Positions 15,306-24,237 of a stretch of 43,492 bases of DNA are shown here, piece by piece. The position numbers were made by a program, and so were the translations under genes. Positions within the stretch are counted from its first letter, which is position 1, and the number at the start of each line of letters is the position of its first letter. The notes below the pieces were generated by a model. It had not been told where the DNA came from, made no database searches, and saw only the letters and a program-made list of their open reading frames with translations. Source of the DNA: Alphaproteobacteria bacterium (GTDB lineage: Bacteria; Pseudomonadota; Alphaproteobacteria; Micavibrionales; Micavibrionaceae); the NCBI GenBank assembly GCA_023301585.1, contig JAMASZ010000111.1:1-43492 (forward strand), given 5' to 3'.

Positions 15306-16403
15306 ATGAGATATTCTGACATAGTTGATCATCTAGCTAGAAACCTACCTAAGTTTGCCGATGATTTCACGACAAATTACAACGTTGAGTCAATAGAGCG
15401 GTCTGGCGAAATTGTGACCGTTCAGCTTGATCGCAATCATGAGCTTTCGGCCGGCTGTCAGGTTAATATTCAGGGCGCGTTACATTCAATTGAAATCTCG
15501 ATTGAGTCTGTAAACAATATTGAGGCAACTTTAGTCACAAGCACGCCTCATGATTTCACGTTTGATTCAGGCGAGGAGAACATAGCAACTCTTGTGAGAT
15601 CGCCTGACGATTCTTTTGACTTGGAAATAATTGGCATCCCAAACAGAAATAAAATAAGAGTGATGATCAAGACGCCGGATGAGCTTGATCGTCTGGTTGG
15701 TAACGATGAGATTCAATCTGACTTACGGCTTTTGAATGGAGTAAATCCATGCATTGGATTTAATGGACTTCAGAGAGTGGAAACGGCATCAGGCAGCTCA
15801 TTCACATTTATAAACAATGATCTTGTTTCCGATATTGCTCAAGGGCAGATTATTGCCATGTCATCACCAAGGATTGCCGGAATAATATCGACAAACTCAA
15901 TCGAGCAGGCATACACTGAGCAAGCTCAAGATGATGCTTTTATGTTTGTGTTAATTAGTGATTCAGTGGTAAGTAGAAATAGAAATATTGACACAGACAG
16001 TGCCGACAACTTGCAAGCAAGCCATTTCTTTAATCAGAGAATGATTCAAAATGTTCAGTTGTTTGCAGTTATCCCAACAAGCCACGAGATAAACGCAACC
16101 GATGCGCGAGATCGCTGTGAGGAGTTATTGCGTCCAATCTGTAGGTCTATACTTAGAGCTAGATTCCCAAGCCTTATTGAGAACAGTAATAATCCTTTGA
16201 TGTTTACGGCTCACGGCACTCAGTTGTATAATGGCGCGTACTATGTTCACCAGTATGCTTTTGAGGCAACATTGCAATTCGGCGAAAGCGATGTATTTAA
16301 TCCTCTTGAGGATGTTGCGTTTAGAGATATAACCTCGACGATGAGCGTTGATATTGGGGATGAGGAAAGAAATCAATTAACCAACTTAGATGAGACACCA
16401 TGA
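15306..16403 (+). CDS. Tail terminator-like protein (Mu gp37 position), enlarged
   Basis: 365 residues. Residues from about 205 on (IEQAYTEQAQDDAFMFVLISDS, NVQLFAVIPTSHEINATDARDRCEELLRPICRSIL) look like a tail terminator, and the neighbours (DUF2635-type gene then sheath) match the Mu order gp37-gp38-L. The first half, an acidic beta-rich insert (LDRNHELSAGCQVNIQG...), makes it roughly twice the usual size. The insert has no motif I recognise. Role by position: caps the tail tube and joins the neck. Confidence 0.6.
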   Translation: MRYSDIVDHLARNLPKFADDFTTNYNVESIERSGEIVTVQLDRNHELSAGCQVNIQGALHSIEISIESVNNIEATLVTSTPHDFTFDSGEENIATLVRSPDDSFDLEIIGIPNRNKIRVMIKTPDELDRLVGNDEIQSDLRLLNGVNPCIGFNGLQRVETASGSSFTFINNDLVSDIAQGQIIAMSSPRIAGIISTNSIEQAYTEQAQDDAFMFVLISDSVVSRNRNIDTDSADNLQASHFFNQRMIQNVQLFAVIPTSHEINATDARDRCEELLRPICRSILRARFPSLIENSNNPLMFTAHGTQLYNGAYYVHQYAFEATLQFGESDVFNPLEDVAFRDITSTMSVDIGDEERNQLTNLDETP

Positions 16404-16642
16404 AAAAACTCAAGTTAAAAATAAACAATGTCAAAGGCTATGCTGGCGAAATTGACATAAACGTAAATGATTCAGGCGTACCAGTTGACAGATTCTGGCG
16501 ACGTCGAATTAATGACGCAAAGATTGACAATTGCGTTGAGGTAATCGGCAAGCCATTCAAGCCAAAGCCGGCAAAACCGGCCGGCGCTCAAAGTGCAAAA
16601 AAGCCAACAAAAGAGTCAAATAAAAACTCAGGAGAAAAATAA
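16400..16642 (+). CDS. DUF2635-type small tail protein (Mu gp38-like)
   Basis: 80 residues. VPVDRFWRRRINDAKI is the conserved core of DUF2635 proteins, encoded between terminator and sheath in Mu-like phages. The C-terminal half is Lys/Pro/Ala-rich and disordered. It overlaps the genes on both sides by a few bases (ATGA, then TAATG). Confidence 0.75.
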   Translation: MKKLKLKINNVKGYAGEIDINVNDSGVPVDRFWRRRINDAKIDNCVEVIGKPFKPKPAKPAGAQSAKKPTKESNKNSGEK

Positions 16643-18288
16643 TGTCTACCGTTATCAATCAGCCAAAGACTAATTTTGCGCTGATCGGCGTTGCAAGCAG
16701 CATCGCAAACACTGCTCACAAGGTTTTAATTGTGGGTCAATCATTCTTATCTGGCACAGAGTCAGGTGAGTTATTTGAGAACATTGGCAATGGTGGAGAT
16801 GAAAACACGCTTTTCCGTGAAGACTCGCCGCTTGCCGAAATGATCAGAGCTTTCAAGATTCGCAATCAGCAAGTGAGGGTTGATGCAATCGCAATCAAGG
16901 AAACTCCAGCAACTCAGACTACCGACCCAAATGCTGAGCCGGCAGATAGCAGCTTTGAGTTGTCTTTTTCTGCCTCTGGACAACTGGTAAACAATGTTGT
17001 CACAGTTACAATCGGAAACTCTGAGCATAAATACTCAGTTCCGGTAATTGAGGGCGATATTCCTGATGATATTGAAACTAGACTTTTTGACGCGATTAAT
17101 GCTGACTCGCGAGCGGTTGTTATTCCTGCGCTGATTAGATCGAATCAACTGGATGACGGTGATGGCAATTTTGGTGTCACTAGGGTTATGTCATACAAGG
17201 CAAAAAACCAGCATCCAAACGTAAACTACATATTTAGAGTTGAATTTGAGGTTGATGATGAAAACCTTGAAGTAACTAGAAATATTGGCACGGCAGACTT
17301 CACCGTTCCTGACTTGGATGGGGTTTTTGATTCGGTTCAAGGTCAACGTTATCAAACCGTTGTTTGGCCTTACCCTTTCAACCTTGATCCCTTGACTAGC
17401 TTTCTTGATCCTAGATTCAACAAAGACGGCGTTGTAATTGATGGTGTTGGCGTTACGGCCTTAAATCAGACGTTTCAAGGCTTGCTTTTATTTGGCGAGG
17501 CTCAAAACAGTGCATCTCTGGTTATGCTGGGCGGCAACATTGCTGTTGACACAATTGATGGTGACAATGATCGCAGAACTTATCAGGGCGGCGACATTCC
17601 AGAAAACCCATTGATCAAAGCTTGTCATTTCGCTGCAATACGCTCTTTGAGGCTTGATGATCAGGGCGCAAATATTGCTGACTTAGTTGTTGGTGATGCC
17701 GGTCTTGATGCTTTCGGTGGTGCGGCTCTCGCTTCACGGCCTTATTTCAATACGCCTTTTTCAAGCCTTCCTTTATCAGAAAGCAACAGGGGCTTTGAAA
17801 GCACAGAGATTGAGCAATTGCTTGAGGCAGGAATTACCGTTCTTGGAAACAATATCGCCGGCAATCAAGTTATTCTTGGTGAGACTGTAACCACATACAA
17901 GACGGACACTGCTGGAAACCCTGACGAGACTTTCAGGTTTTTAAATTATGTTGACACTAGCTCAGGCATTCGTGAATATTTTTACAATAACTTTCGCGCT
18001 CGTTTCGCTCAATCTCGATTGACTGAGGGTGATTTAGTTCTTGGCCGAAAGATGGCAAACGCAAATCTTGTAAGGTCTTTTGCAAAGAGACTATATGTGG
18101 CCTTAAGCGGTCAAGATTTCGTGCTTACCGAATCGGGCGAGGACGCATTGAACTTTTTCGATGAGAATCTTTTTGTCTCAGTTGATAAGGCTCAAGGTAT
18201 CGTGACAATCATCATGACTGTTCCGATTGTTACTCAATATCGTGAGACTCGCGCAACAATACGAATCTCATTTAGCATTAATTCTTAA
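16642..18288 (+). CDS. Tail sheath protein (Mu gpL-like)
   Basis: 548 residues, starting in a TAATG overlap. The N-terminus (INQPKTNFALIGVASSIANTAHKVLIVGQSF) and C-terminus (ARFAQSRLTEGDLVLGRKMANANLVRSFAKRLYVAL, then IRISFSINS) follow the Mu gpL / contractile sheath family. It polymerises around the tube and contracts at infection. Its presence is the main evidence that this is a myovirus. Length is slightly above Mu gpL. Confidence 0.92.
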   Translation: MSTVINQPKTNFALIGVASSIANTAHKVLIVGQSFLSGTESGELFENIGNGGDENTLFREDSPLAEMIRAFKIRNQQVRVDAIAIKETPATQTTDPNAEPADSSFELSFSASGQLVNNVVTVTIGNSEHKYSVPVIEGDIPDDIETRLFDAINADSRAVVIPALIRSNQLDDGDGNFGVTRVMSYKAKNQHPNVNYIFRVEFEVDDENLEVTRNIGTADFTVPDLDGVFDSVQGQRYQTVVWPYPFNLDPLTSFLDPRFNKDGVVIDGVGVTALNQTFQGLLLFGEAQNSASLVMLGGNIAVDTIDGDNDRRTYQGGDIPENPLIKACHFAAIRSLRLDDQGANIADLVVGDAGLDAFGGAALASRPYFNTPFSSLPLSESNRGFESTEIEQLLEAGITVLGNNIAGNQVILGETVTTYKTDTAGNPDETFRFLNYVDTSSGIREYFYNNFRARFAQSRLTEGDLVLGRKMANANLVRSFAKRLYVALSGQDFVLTESGEDALNFFDENLFVSVDKAQGIVTIIMTVPIVTQYRETRATIRISFSINS

Positions 18289-18303
18289 TAGAGGGCTTAA
18301 AAA

Positions 18304-18693
18304 ATGGCTTCACAATTAAATGATCTATCCATCTTTGTCAATAATGTTCAGGTGTCATATACAGCAGATTCGCTTTCTTGGAAAGACGGCTTTGGTGAAT
18401 ATAATGTCCGGAACGCTGTTGTCGGGGGTGGCGAAACTGAACCGATTACAAGTCAAAATCTTGAATCAAAAAAAGGCATGGTTAAATTCTCAATGCCGAC
18501 AACAATTATTCACGAGCGTTTAAAACGGGAATGGAAGCAAAATTTTGATCAAAATGTGATTGAAATCGTTGCTGCTGACGGTCAGTCATTCACAAAGTTC
18601 TTTGAACGTGCAACAATGACAAATGATCCCGAATCTAGTGGCGCAACCGATGGAAATATTGAGGTTGAGTTTGAAACTGCTAGAGCGCAATAA
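18304..18693 (+). CDS. Tail tube protein (Mu gpM-like)
   Basis: 129 residues directly after the sheath gene. LSWKDGFGEYNVRNAVVGGGETEPITSQNLESKKGMVKFSMPTT matches the Mu gpM-type tail tube family. It forms the inner tube of the contractile tail. Confidence 0.88.
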   Translation: MASQLNDLSIFVNNVQVSYTADSLSWKDGFGEYNVRNAVVGGGETEPITSQNLESKKGMVKFSMPTTIIHERLKREWKQNFDQNVIEIVAADGQSFTKFFERATMTNDPESSGATDGNIEVEFETARAQ

Positions 18694-18721
18694 TCATTAA
18701 CAACTTAGCGAGGCTAAAGCT

Positions 18722-19159
18722 ATGAGTCAGTATGAATTAAAAGAGTCCTTTCAGTATGCAACAGCAGGCAGTCAGGAGAATGCTCAATTTATTGAGCTTA
18801 TTTCGCCACATCGAAAGTCATTGCAGTATTATCATCCGGTCAAATCGGCATTTATGCAAGCTGTACACTTTTTGAATGATGATGCCAGCGATGATGAAAA
18901 GAGTGAGCCACCAAAGGAAACGCCTGACAGCGTTGATTCTGAGGGTGTCATGAGCTTGATGTATGCTTGCCCTGATGTTGACATGAACAAAGTGTTTTTA
19001 AATGTTTATGAGCTACTAAAGAGCGGTGGTGGACGTCTTGACGGTCAAGAAAAAATCACCGAGCCAATACTTGATAAATTATCAAGCGTTGACCTTGAGG
19101 GTGTCGTTGGCGCATACATTGCGACTTTTATTGTTCCGTCCCCGACGGGTGGGCGGTAG
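18722..19159 (+). CDS. Tail assembly chaperone, short form (Mu gp41-like)
   Basis: 145 residues between tube and tape measure, where contractile phages encode a chaperone made in two forms by ribosomal frameshift. It is acidic, with an unstructured middle (DDASDDEKSEPPKETPDS). The -1 frame is open across the end of the gene and continues 54 codons beyond it. The leader TTAGCGAGGCTAAAGCT repeats that of terS. The short form ends in a hydrophilic SPTGGR. Confidence 0.75.
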   Translation: MSQYELKESFQYATAGSQENAQFIELISPHRKSLQYYHPVKSAFMQAVHFLNDDASDDEKSEPPKETPDSVDSEGVMSLMYACPDVDMNKVFLNVYELLKSGGGRLDGQEKITEPILDKLSSVDLEGVVGAYIATFIVPSPTGGR

Positions 19160-19170
19160 ACTCTGTTTTG

Positions 19171-19320
19171 ATGGAGCAAATTTATAGCATCGCCGCCTTT
19201 TATGAGGGCGGCGTCACTGCTAAAGATTTGATTGATCAACCCGTCTCTGAGATAGTTTTAGCGGCTCAGAATGCCAACCGAATTGCACGAGAACGAAAAG
19301 CGGAAATGAGCAAAAAATGA
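19171..19320 (+). CDS. Tail assembly chaperone, -1 frameshift extension
   Basis: The frame one base back from the short chaperone stays open from before 19120 to the TGA at 19318-19320, which overlaps the tape-measure ATG. Its visible part is a compact helical sequence beginning MEQIYSIAAFYEGG and ending RKAEMSKK. The ATG at 19171 has no ribosome site, so fusion by -1 frameshift is the likelier route, as in Mu-like phages. No perfect X-XXY-YYZ heptamer is present; candidates are the T run at 19126-19129 (ACT TTT ATT) and the G-rich GGT GGG at 19147-19153. Confidence 0.62.
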   Translation: MEQIYSIAAFYEGGVTAKDLIDQPVSEIVLAAQNANRIARERKAEMSKK

Positions 19321-20954
19321 CAAATCGAGTAAGTTTTTTAATTCAGTTCAAAGAGCGATACAGGCGACAAGCTAGAAATCTAAGGGCTCAGTTTGCAAAA
19401 ATAAAACAGTCCGCTGATAGTGCAGAGGCGTCAATAAGCAAATTTGAAAAAAGAAGCAAGAGCAGCTTTGAGACTCTTGGCAAAAGAGCGGTCAAAGCCG
19501 GTGCTTTAATGACTGCCGGAATCACCGTGCCTTTGCTTTTTCTTTCTAGGAATTTGATTAAGGCCGCCAGTGACGCCGAGGAGATTGATGGTAAGTTCAA
19601 TCAGATTTTCGGCTCAGTGTCTGGAAGCTCTGAAGCGGTCAAGAGCCTCTCAAGTTCGTACAAACTAGCATCAACAACGTCAAAAGAATTGCTGTCTGAT
19701 ACAGGCGCGATATTGTCAGCCTCTGGCTTGCAAAAAGATCGAGTGCTTGAAATATCAAAAGTCCTTAACGGCGCAGCAATCGACCTTTCTTCATTCCACA
19801 ATTTCCAAGGATCAGCAGCAGAGTCAAGCATGATCCTTTCAAAGGCTTTGCTTGGCGAGGCTGAATCTCTAAAAACCAATTTCGGCATCACGATTGTTCA
19901 AAACAAGGCTTTCCAAGATTCTGTGAAGCTAAAGCAGAGGCAGTCCGGATTGAGTAAGCAGGCAGCAAAAGCAGAGGTTGTTTTTGCTGAGATATTAAAG
20001 CAGGCCGGCAAAGACGGCCAAAAGGCTCTTGGTGACTTTGCCAGAACCCAAAAGGGCTACGCAAATCAAACGAAAATACTTGCCGAAAGAAAGAGAGAGC
20101 TTGCAATAACTTTCGGAAAGCTTCTTTTGCCATTTGCTATAAAATTAAATAACGTCTTGATTGACTTGATTGGCTGGATTAATTCACTATCACCAGCAAC
20201 AAAGAGATTTGTTGTGATCCTTGCGGCTATGCTCGCGATATTGCCTCCATTGATATTGCTGGCCGGCAGCTTAGCTCTTGCCATTGGGGTGATAAGCCTC
20301 CCAATATTGATTGTTGGTGCGGCAATAGCTGGACTGATTGTGGCCGGCGCTGCGCTTTATGCAAATTGGTCTGAGGTGGTTGGTGGATTAAAAGCTATAT
20401 GGTCAAGCTTTTCAGGCTGGATCGGTGATTTGCTTGGGACTATTGGTGATCTTTTTGTATCATTGTTTGAAGGTAGATTTATAGACGCAATAAAGCACGG
20501 TGTTAATTTTGGGATCAAGCTCCTCAATGGACTTCTTGAGCCCTTAAATTTTGTCATGGATTTGCTTGGCTTTGATGGGGTGAAAATACCAGAAATAAAG
20601 GTCTCCACGGATACCGGACAAATAACATCTCAGACTTCAGCAGTAGCAAAAAAAGCGTCAGGCAATGTTTCTGATGGTCGAAGGGCTGCAAGAAGCACAA
20701 CAGCAAGAGATAGTGTTGCGGTAGGCCAAAAGGCCGCAAGAGCAGTCAAGCAAAGCAGCATACAGCAGGCAGGCATTGCGAATGTTAATGCCAGCGTAAA
20801 TGTTCCGCCAGTTCCGGCATCCAACGGAAAGGCGTCAATTGAGGGCAACTTTGTTGTTTCGGCAGCTCAAGGGGCTACAATTGAAAAAGCAGACATAACC
20901 TCAAGCACAAGCGATCTTGATCTTGGAATAAACATGATAAATGGTGTCTACTAA
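19317..20954 (+). CDS. Tail tape measure protein
   Basis: 545 residues. Order: basic helical N-terminus with coiled-coil character (1-60), a short hydrophobic stretch (around 63-76), a long Ala/Ser/Lys helix region, then several strongly hydrophobic segments (about 295-350, VVILAAMLAILPPLILLAG and following) typical of tape measures that enter the membrane on ejection, and a low-complexity Ser/Ala/Val tail. It sets tail length; 545 residues predicts a rather short tail. Starts in an ATGA overlap with the chaperone extension. Confidence 0.85.
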   Translation: MTNRVSFLIQFKERYRRQARNLRAQFAKIKQSADSAEASISKFEKRSKSSFETLGKRAVKAGALMTAGITVPLLFLSRNLIKAASDAEEIDGKFNQIFGSVSGSSEAVKSLSSSYKLASTTSKELLSDTGAILSASGLQKDRVLEISKVLNGAAIDLSSFHNFQGSAAESSMILSKALLGEAESLKTNFGITIVQNKAFQDSVKLKQRQSGLSKQAAKAEVVFAEILKQAGKDGQKALGDFARTQKGYANQTKILAERKRELAITFGKLLLPFAIKLNNVLIDLIGWINSLSPATKRFVVILAAMLAILPPLILLAGSLALAIGVISLPILIVGAAIAGLIVAGAALYANWSEVVGGLKAIWSSFSGWIGDLLGTIGDLFVSLFEGRFIDAIKHGVNFGIKLLNGLLEPLNFVMDLLGFDGVKIPEIKVSTDTGQITSQTSAVAKKASGNVSDGRRAARSTTARDSVAVGQKAARAVKQSSIQQAGIANVNASVNVPPVPASNGKASIEGNFVVSAAQGATIEKADITSSTSDLDLGINMINGVY

Positions 20955-22150
20955 TGGCTAGTGAGTTAAGTATTTTTAATGGCTCTTACAAGGGAGTCCC
21001 AATTGTAATAAGGTCGGCGTCAATTAATGGCGGCCGGCGCAAAGTGATCAAAAGATTTCCAAGCAGAGACACTCAAAACGTTGAGGACTTGGGATTAATA
21101 CCGCGCCAATACTCTCTTGAGATTGTTGTTTCTGATAGGGGTAATGAGGATTATTTCGTTTATAGAGATAGGCTTTTGCAGGCTCTCGAGACAGAGGAAA
21201 GTGGAATTTTAATTCATCCGCTTTATGGTCGAATTGAAAGCATTGCATCAGGAAAGTTTGACATGCCTGAGACCTTTGAGAGGTTTGGTGAGTCTTACCT
21301 TGTTGTTGATATGTTTCCGGATGAGAATACCGGCATACCGCAAACATCAAGAAACGTTTTAACTCAGGTTGTTGCTGAAAACAATCTTGTGAAATCGGCG
21401 GTAATTCAAAGCATATCTGAAAACTTTTCAATTAGCCCTAGATTGCCCGACAGCAGGCAGGGCGGAATTGCAAAAATTGAGGAGTCGTTGTCGTTCATTG
21501 AGCGAGCCGCCAATTTTGTCGGTGAAGCAAGCGATACCGTCAATCAATTCAATTCAGATGTGAGGGATGCGCGCAACAGGGTTAATGAACTGCTTGGAAA
21601 CCCTCAAGAGTTAGCATTGCAGATTGATTCTTTTTTCACGTCGATCAGGAATATTGCACCGAGCGCACAAAACTCATTAAATTCATTTTCCGGACTATTT
21701 GGCTTTGGCTCTCTTGATACGAATTTTGAGCAAAACACAGCATCAAGAATCGAGAGACAAAGAAATAATGACACAATAAATTCATCGATCAACGCGCTTG
21801 CTCTTGGTGAGGCTTATCTTGCAATATCTCAAATTGAGTTTGAGACTCAGAGAGCATTGCTTGTTGAAAGGCAAATACTTGACAGTCAATTTGATCAAGT
21901 TATAGCCAGCTCTCCAGACTTGGACGTAATTAATGCAATTACAGATATGAGGGTTCTTGTTTTTGATTTTCTTGAGGATCAAAGACTGAATGCAAGCAGA
22001 ATAATCACGGTTAATGTGAGAGAAACCAGCGCGCGATTAACATCTTTTGATTATTATGGTGATGATGATCGTGGTCAGCAGATAGCTGGTCTGAATGAGC
22101 TTTCAGATATAAGCTTTATTGATGGAGATATTGAGGTTGTGACGACATGA
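20954..22150 (+). CDS. DNA circularisation / tail protein N-like (Mu gpN)
   Basis: 398 residues. The first 120 residues (FNGSYKGVPIVIRSASINGGRRKVIKRFPSRDTQNVEDLG) match the DNA_circ_N domain of Mu gpN, a baseplate or tail protein despite its name. The rest is helical with heptads. It starts in a TAATG overlap with the tape-measure gene, exactly Mu gene order. Confidence 0.86.
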   Translation: MASELSIFNGSYKGVPIVIRSASINGGRRKVIKRFPSRDTQNVEDLGLIPRQYSLEIVVSDRGNEDYFVYRDRLLQALETEESGILIHPLYGRIESIASGKFDMPETFERFGESYLVVDMFPDENTGIPQTSRNVLTQVVAENNLVKSAVIQSISENFSISPRLPDSRQGGIAKIEESLSFIERAANFVGEASDTVNQFNSDVRDARNRVNELLGNPQELALQIDSFFTSIRNIAPSAQNSLNSFSGLFGFGSLDTNFEQNTASRIERQRNNDTINSSINALALGEAYLAISQIEFETQRALLVERQILDSQFDQVIASSPDLDVINAITDMRVLVFDFLEDQRLNASRIITVNVRETSARLTSFDYYGDDDRGQQIAGLNELSDISFIDGDIEVVTT

Positions 22151-23232
22151 TGCTTGAGGTAAATGGTGATAGATTCACAAATTTCGTTTCCGGTGAATGC
22201 GACATAAGACTTGATGCCCTAAGTAATTCTTTCAAGTTTGAGCTTTCAACAAAGGGCTCTCAAGACATCCCTTTCCTTGCCGGCCAGCCTTGCTCTGTTT
22301 ACGTTGACGGTGAAAAAGTTCTTACCGGCTCAATTGAGCAATGGACTCAGGATCATGATGAGACATCTCACACAATAACAATATCCGGCCGTGACAACAC
22401 GGCAAAGCTTGTTGATAGTACGATAGGTGTTATTGATCAGGTTTTTGGTGATGACCTGACGTTAAAATCTCTCATTGAGCTGATAATTGATCATCTAGGA
22501 TTGAATTTAAAGGTTATTGATGAGGCAATGCCTGAGCCGTTCAATCCGGCTCAAGAGGTTGTAAATCCTGAGCAAGGCGAGAATGCTTTTCAATTTATTG
22601 AGAAGCACGCAAGAAAAAGGCAAGTGCTGCTGACTTCAAACGCTGACGGGAATATTGTAATAACAAAAAACACTGGCAACTTTGCGGCCGGTGTTGTTCA
22701 GCATTCAATAGGCGCTAATGACAATAATGTGATAAGCGCAAGCTTTAATTATGACAATACAAAAAGATACAACAGATATATTGTTGCATCTCAAGGAATA
22801 CCCGTCGCCCTGAATTTAGCTGGTGATTCTAGCCTCGCATCATTGGTTAATCAGGGCGGCGTGGTTGTTGATGGGGATATTGTTGAGGGTCGTCAACTTT
22901 ATTTGATAGTGCAATCAACAGCATCAGACGATGAATCATTGATGCACGCTCAGTGGATTGCTGATGTCAGAAGGGCAAGAGGCTTGATATACAAGGCAAC
23001 AACTGACCGCTTTCGTGTTGGGGTGAAATCGGATGATATTTGGCGAATAAATATGATCTACAATATCGTGGATGATTTTGTTGGAAAAATTGAACCGATG
23101 CTTTGCAACTCAATAAAATTTAGAATGAACGAAAGCACTGGCCGGACATCGCTGGTTGAGTTTGTTGGTCAAAGGGCTTACACTTCATTTCAACCTCAAG
23201 ATCAATTCTCTCAGGTGTCTAGCCGTGTATAA
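22147..23232 (+). CDS. Baseplate hub protein (Mu gpP / gp44-like)
   Basis: 361 residues. LDALSNSFKFELS, then PFLAGQPCSVYVDGEKVLTGSIEQWTQDHDETSHTITISGRDNTAKLVDS, are the motifs of the Mu gp44 / P2 gpD hub family; RARGLIYKATTDRFRVG lies near the C-terminus. It forms the trimeric hub holding the spike. Overlaps gpN-like gene by four bases. Confidence 0.88.
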   Translation: MMLEVNGDRFTNFVSGECDIRLDALSNSFKFELSTKGSQDIPFLAGQPCSVYVDGEKVLTGSIEQWTQDHDETSHTITISGRDNTAKLVDSTIGVIDQVFGDDLTLKSLIELIIDHLGLNLKVIDEAMPEPFNPAQEVVNPEQGENAFQFIEKHARKRQVLLTSNADGNIVITKNTGNFAAGVVQHSIGANDNNVISASFNYDNTKRYNRYIVASQGIPVALNLAGDSSLASLVNQGGVVVDGDIVEGRQLYLIVQSTASDDESLMHAQWIADVRRARGLIYKATTDRFRVGVKSDDIWRINMIYNIVDDFVGKIEPMLCNSIKFRMNESTGRTSLVEFVGQRAYTSFQPQDQFSQVSSRV

Positions 23233-23782
23233 CTCAACAATAAAATGGTCAATTGTTTCTGAGGCTGGAGATGATTCCTTGCAGTTTCCTCAGCAGAGAA
23301 TTAGCTATTTAGGCAAGCTCGCCGATGGCGTTCCCGTTTATCCTTACGGGTTTCACGCGGTGGCTGATCCTCAGTCTATGGCTTTGACTTTTACATCTCA
23401 ATCAACTCCAGACAATATCTCATTTATACCAACATCAAACCAAAAAAGACAGGTGCTGATGGTTGGTGAGACGACGCATTATCACCCACAAACAGACGCT
23501 CATTTAACTTGGAGAGAGGGTGGCATTCTTGAGATTGAGACTGGTGATGGCGGTCAGATGCCGATTACGATTGTTTGCAATCAGGCAAGCATTCAAGCGA
23601 GTGAGAGCGTTGAAATAACATCACCACAAACAACAATAAACGGCAACCTCACAATTGAGGGCAATTACACGTCAAATGGCACAATGACAAATAATGGTCA
23701 AGACGTTGGCAATACTCACGGTCACGCTCAAGGCAATGATTCTCGCGGCGATGGCGAGCAACCGATTCAAGGTGTAACATGA
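23225..23782 (+). CDS. Baseplate spike protein (Mu gp45 / P2 gpV-like)
   Basis: 185 residues from GTG 23225, chosen because AGGTG lies eight bases upstream and the start overlaps the hub stop; an upstream ATG at 23156 falls inside the hub gene without a ribosome site. An OB-like N-terminus is followed by repetitive beta strands (QASIQASESVEITSPQTTINGNL), the trimeric beta-helix that pierces the outer membrane. The end reads GNTHGHAQGND; His-x-His at the tip of such spikes binds iron in known examples. Confidence 0.85.
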   Translation: MYNSTIKWSIVSEAGDDSLQFPQQRISYLGKLADGVPVYPYGFHAVADPQSMALTFTSQSTPDNISFIPTSNQKRQVLMVGETTHYHPQTDAHLTWREGGILEIETGDGGQMPITIVCNQASIQASESVEITSPQTTINGNLTIEGNYTSNGTMTNNGQDVGNTHGHAQGNDSRGDGEQPIQGVT

Positions 23783-24237
23783 CAGCAGATGCAGTTTTAA
23801 GAATTGATATCAGAACCGGACTTTATGACATAAGCATTGATGACGATGGTGGCATTGAGGTTGATGACTTTTTTGATACTGCAATCTTATATTCAATATA
23901 CGGTGAGCGTCGAGCAAATGAGCGCGAGGTTGTTCCGCCAAATTTACGGCGCGGCTGGATTGGCAATATTCACAGTCGGAGTGATTTTGAGAATGGCTCA
24001 AAGCTCTGGCTTTTTGAGCAAGCTCGACTTAATCGGTCGATAATGAACAGGATTGCCGATGAAGCAAGAAAAGCTTTGCAGTGGCTTGTTGATGATGGTC
24101 TCGCTGAGAGCATTGATGGCGCTGAAGTTATAACAAGAAATGGAATAATATTTTTGAGCGTTACTATTCGACGGTCAAATGATAGAATTGACAACAGACT
24201 TTTTGATCTATGGGAGAACACCGGTGTCATTAGATAA
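23779..24237 (+). CDS. Baseplate wedge protein GP46-like (Mu gp46)
   Basis: 152 residues. DDGGIEVDDFFDTAILYSIYGERRANEREV, then RRGWIGN and EARKALQWLVDDGLAESI, fit the Mu gp46 / T4 gp25-like family of wedge proteins. It follows the spike gene with an ATGA overlap, as in Mu. Confidence 0.88.
   Translation: MTADAVLRIDIRTGLYDISIDDDGGIEVDDFFDTAILYSIYGERRANEREVVPPNLRRGWIGNIHSRSDFENGSKLWLFEQARLNRSIMNRIADEARKALQWLVDDGLAESIDGAEVITRNGIIFLSVTIRRSNDRIDNRLFDLWENTGVIR

Noticed and set aside
23156-23224. Longer start (ATG 23156) for the spike gene
   Set aside because: The extra codons are a shadow of the hub gene; GTG 23225 has AGGTG at proper spacing and overlaps the hub stop as its neighbours do.
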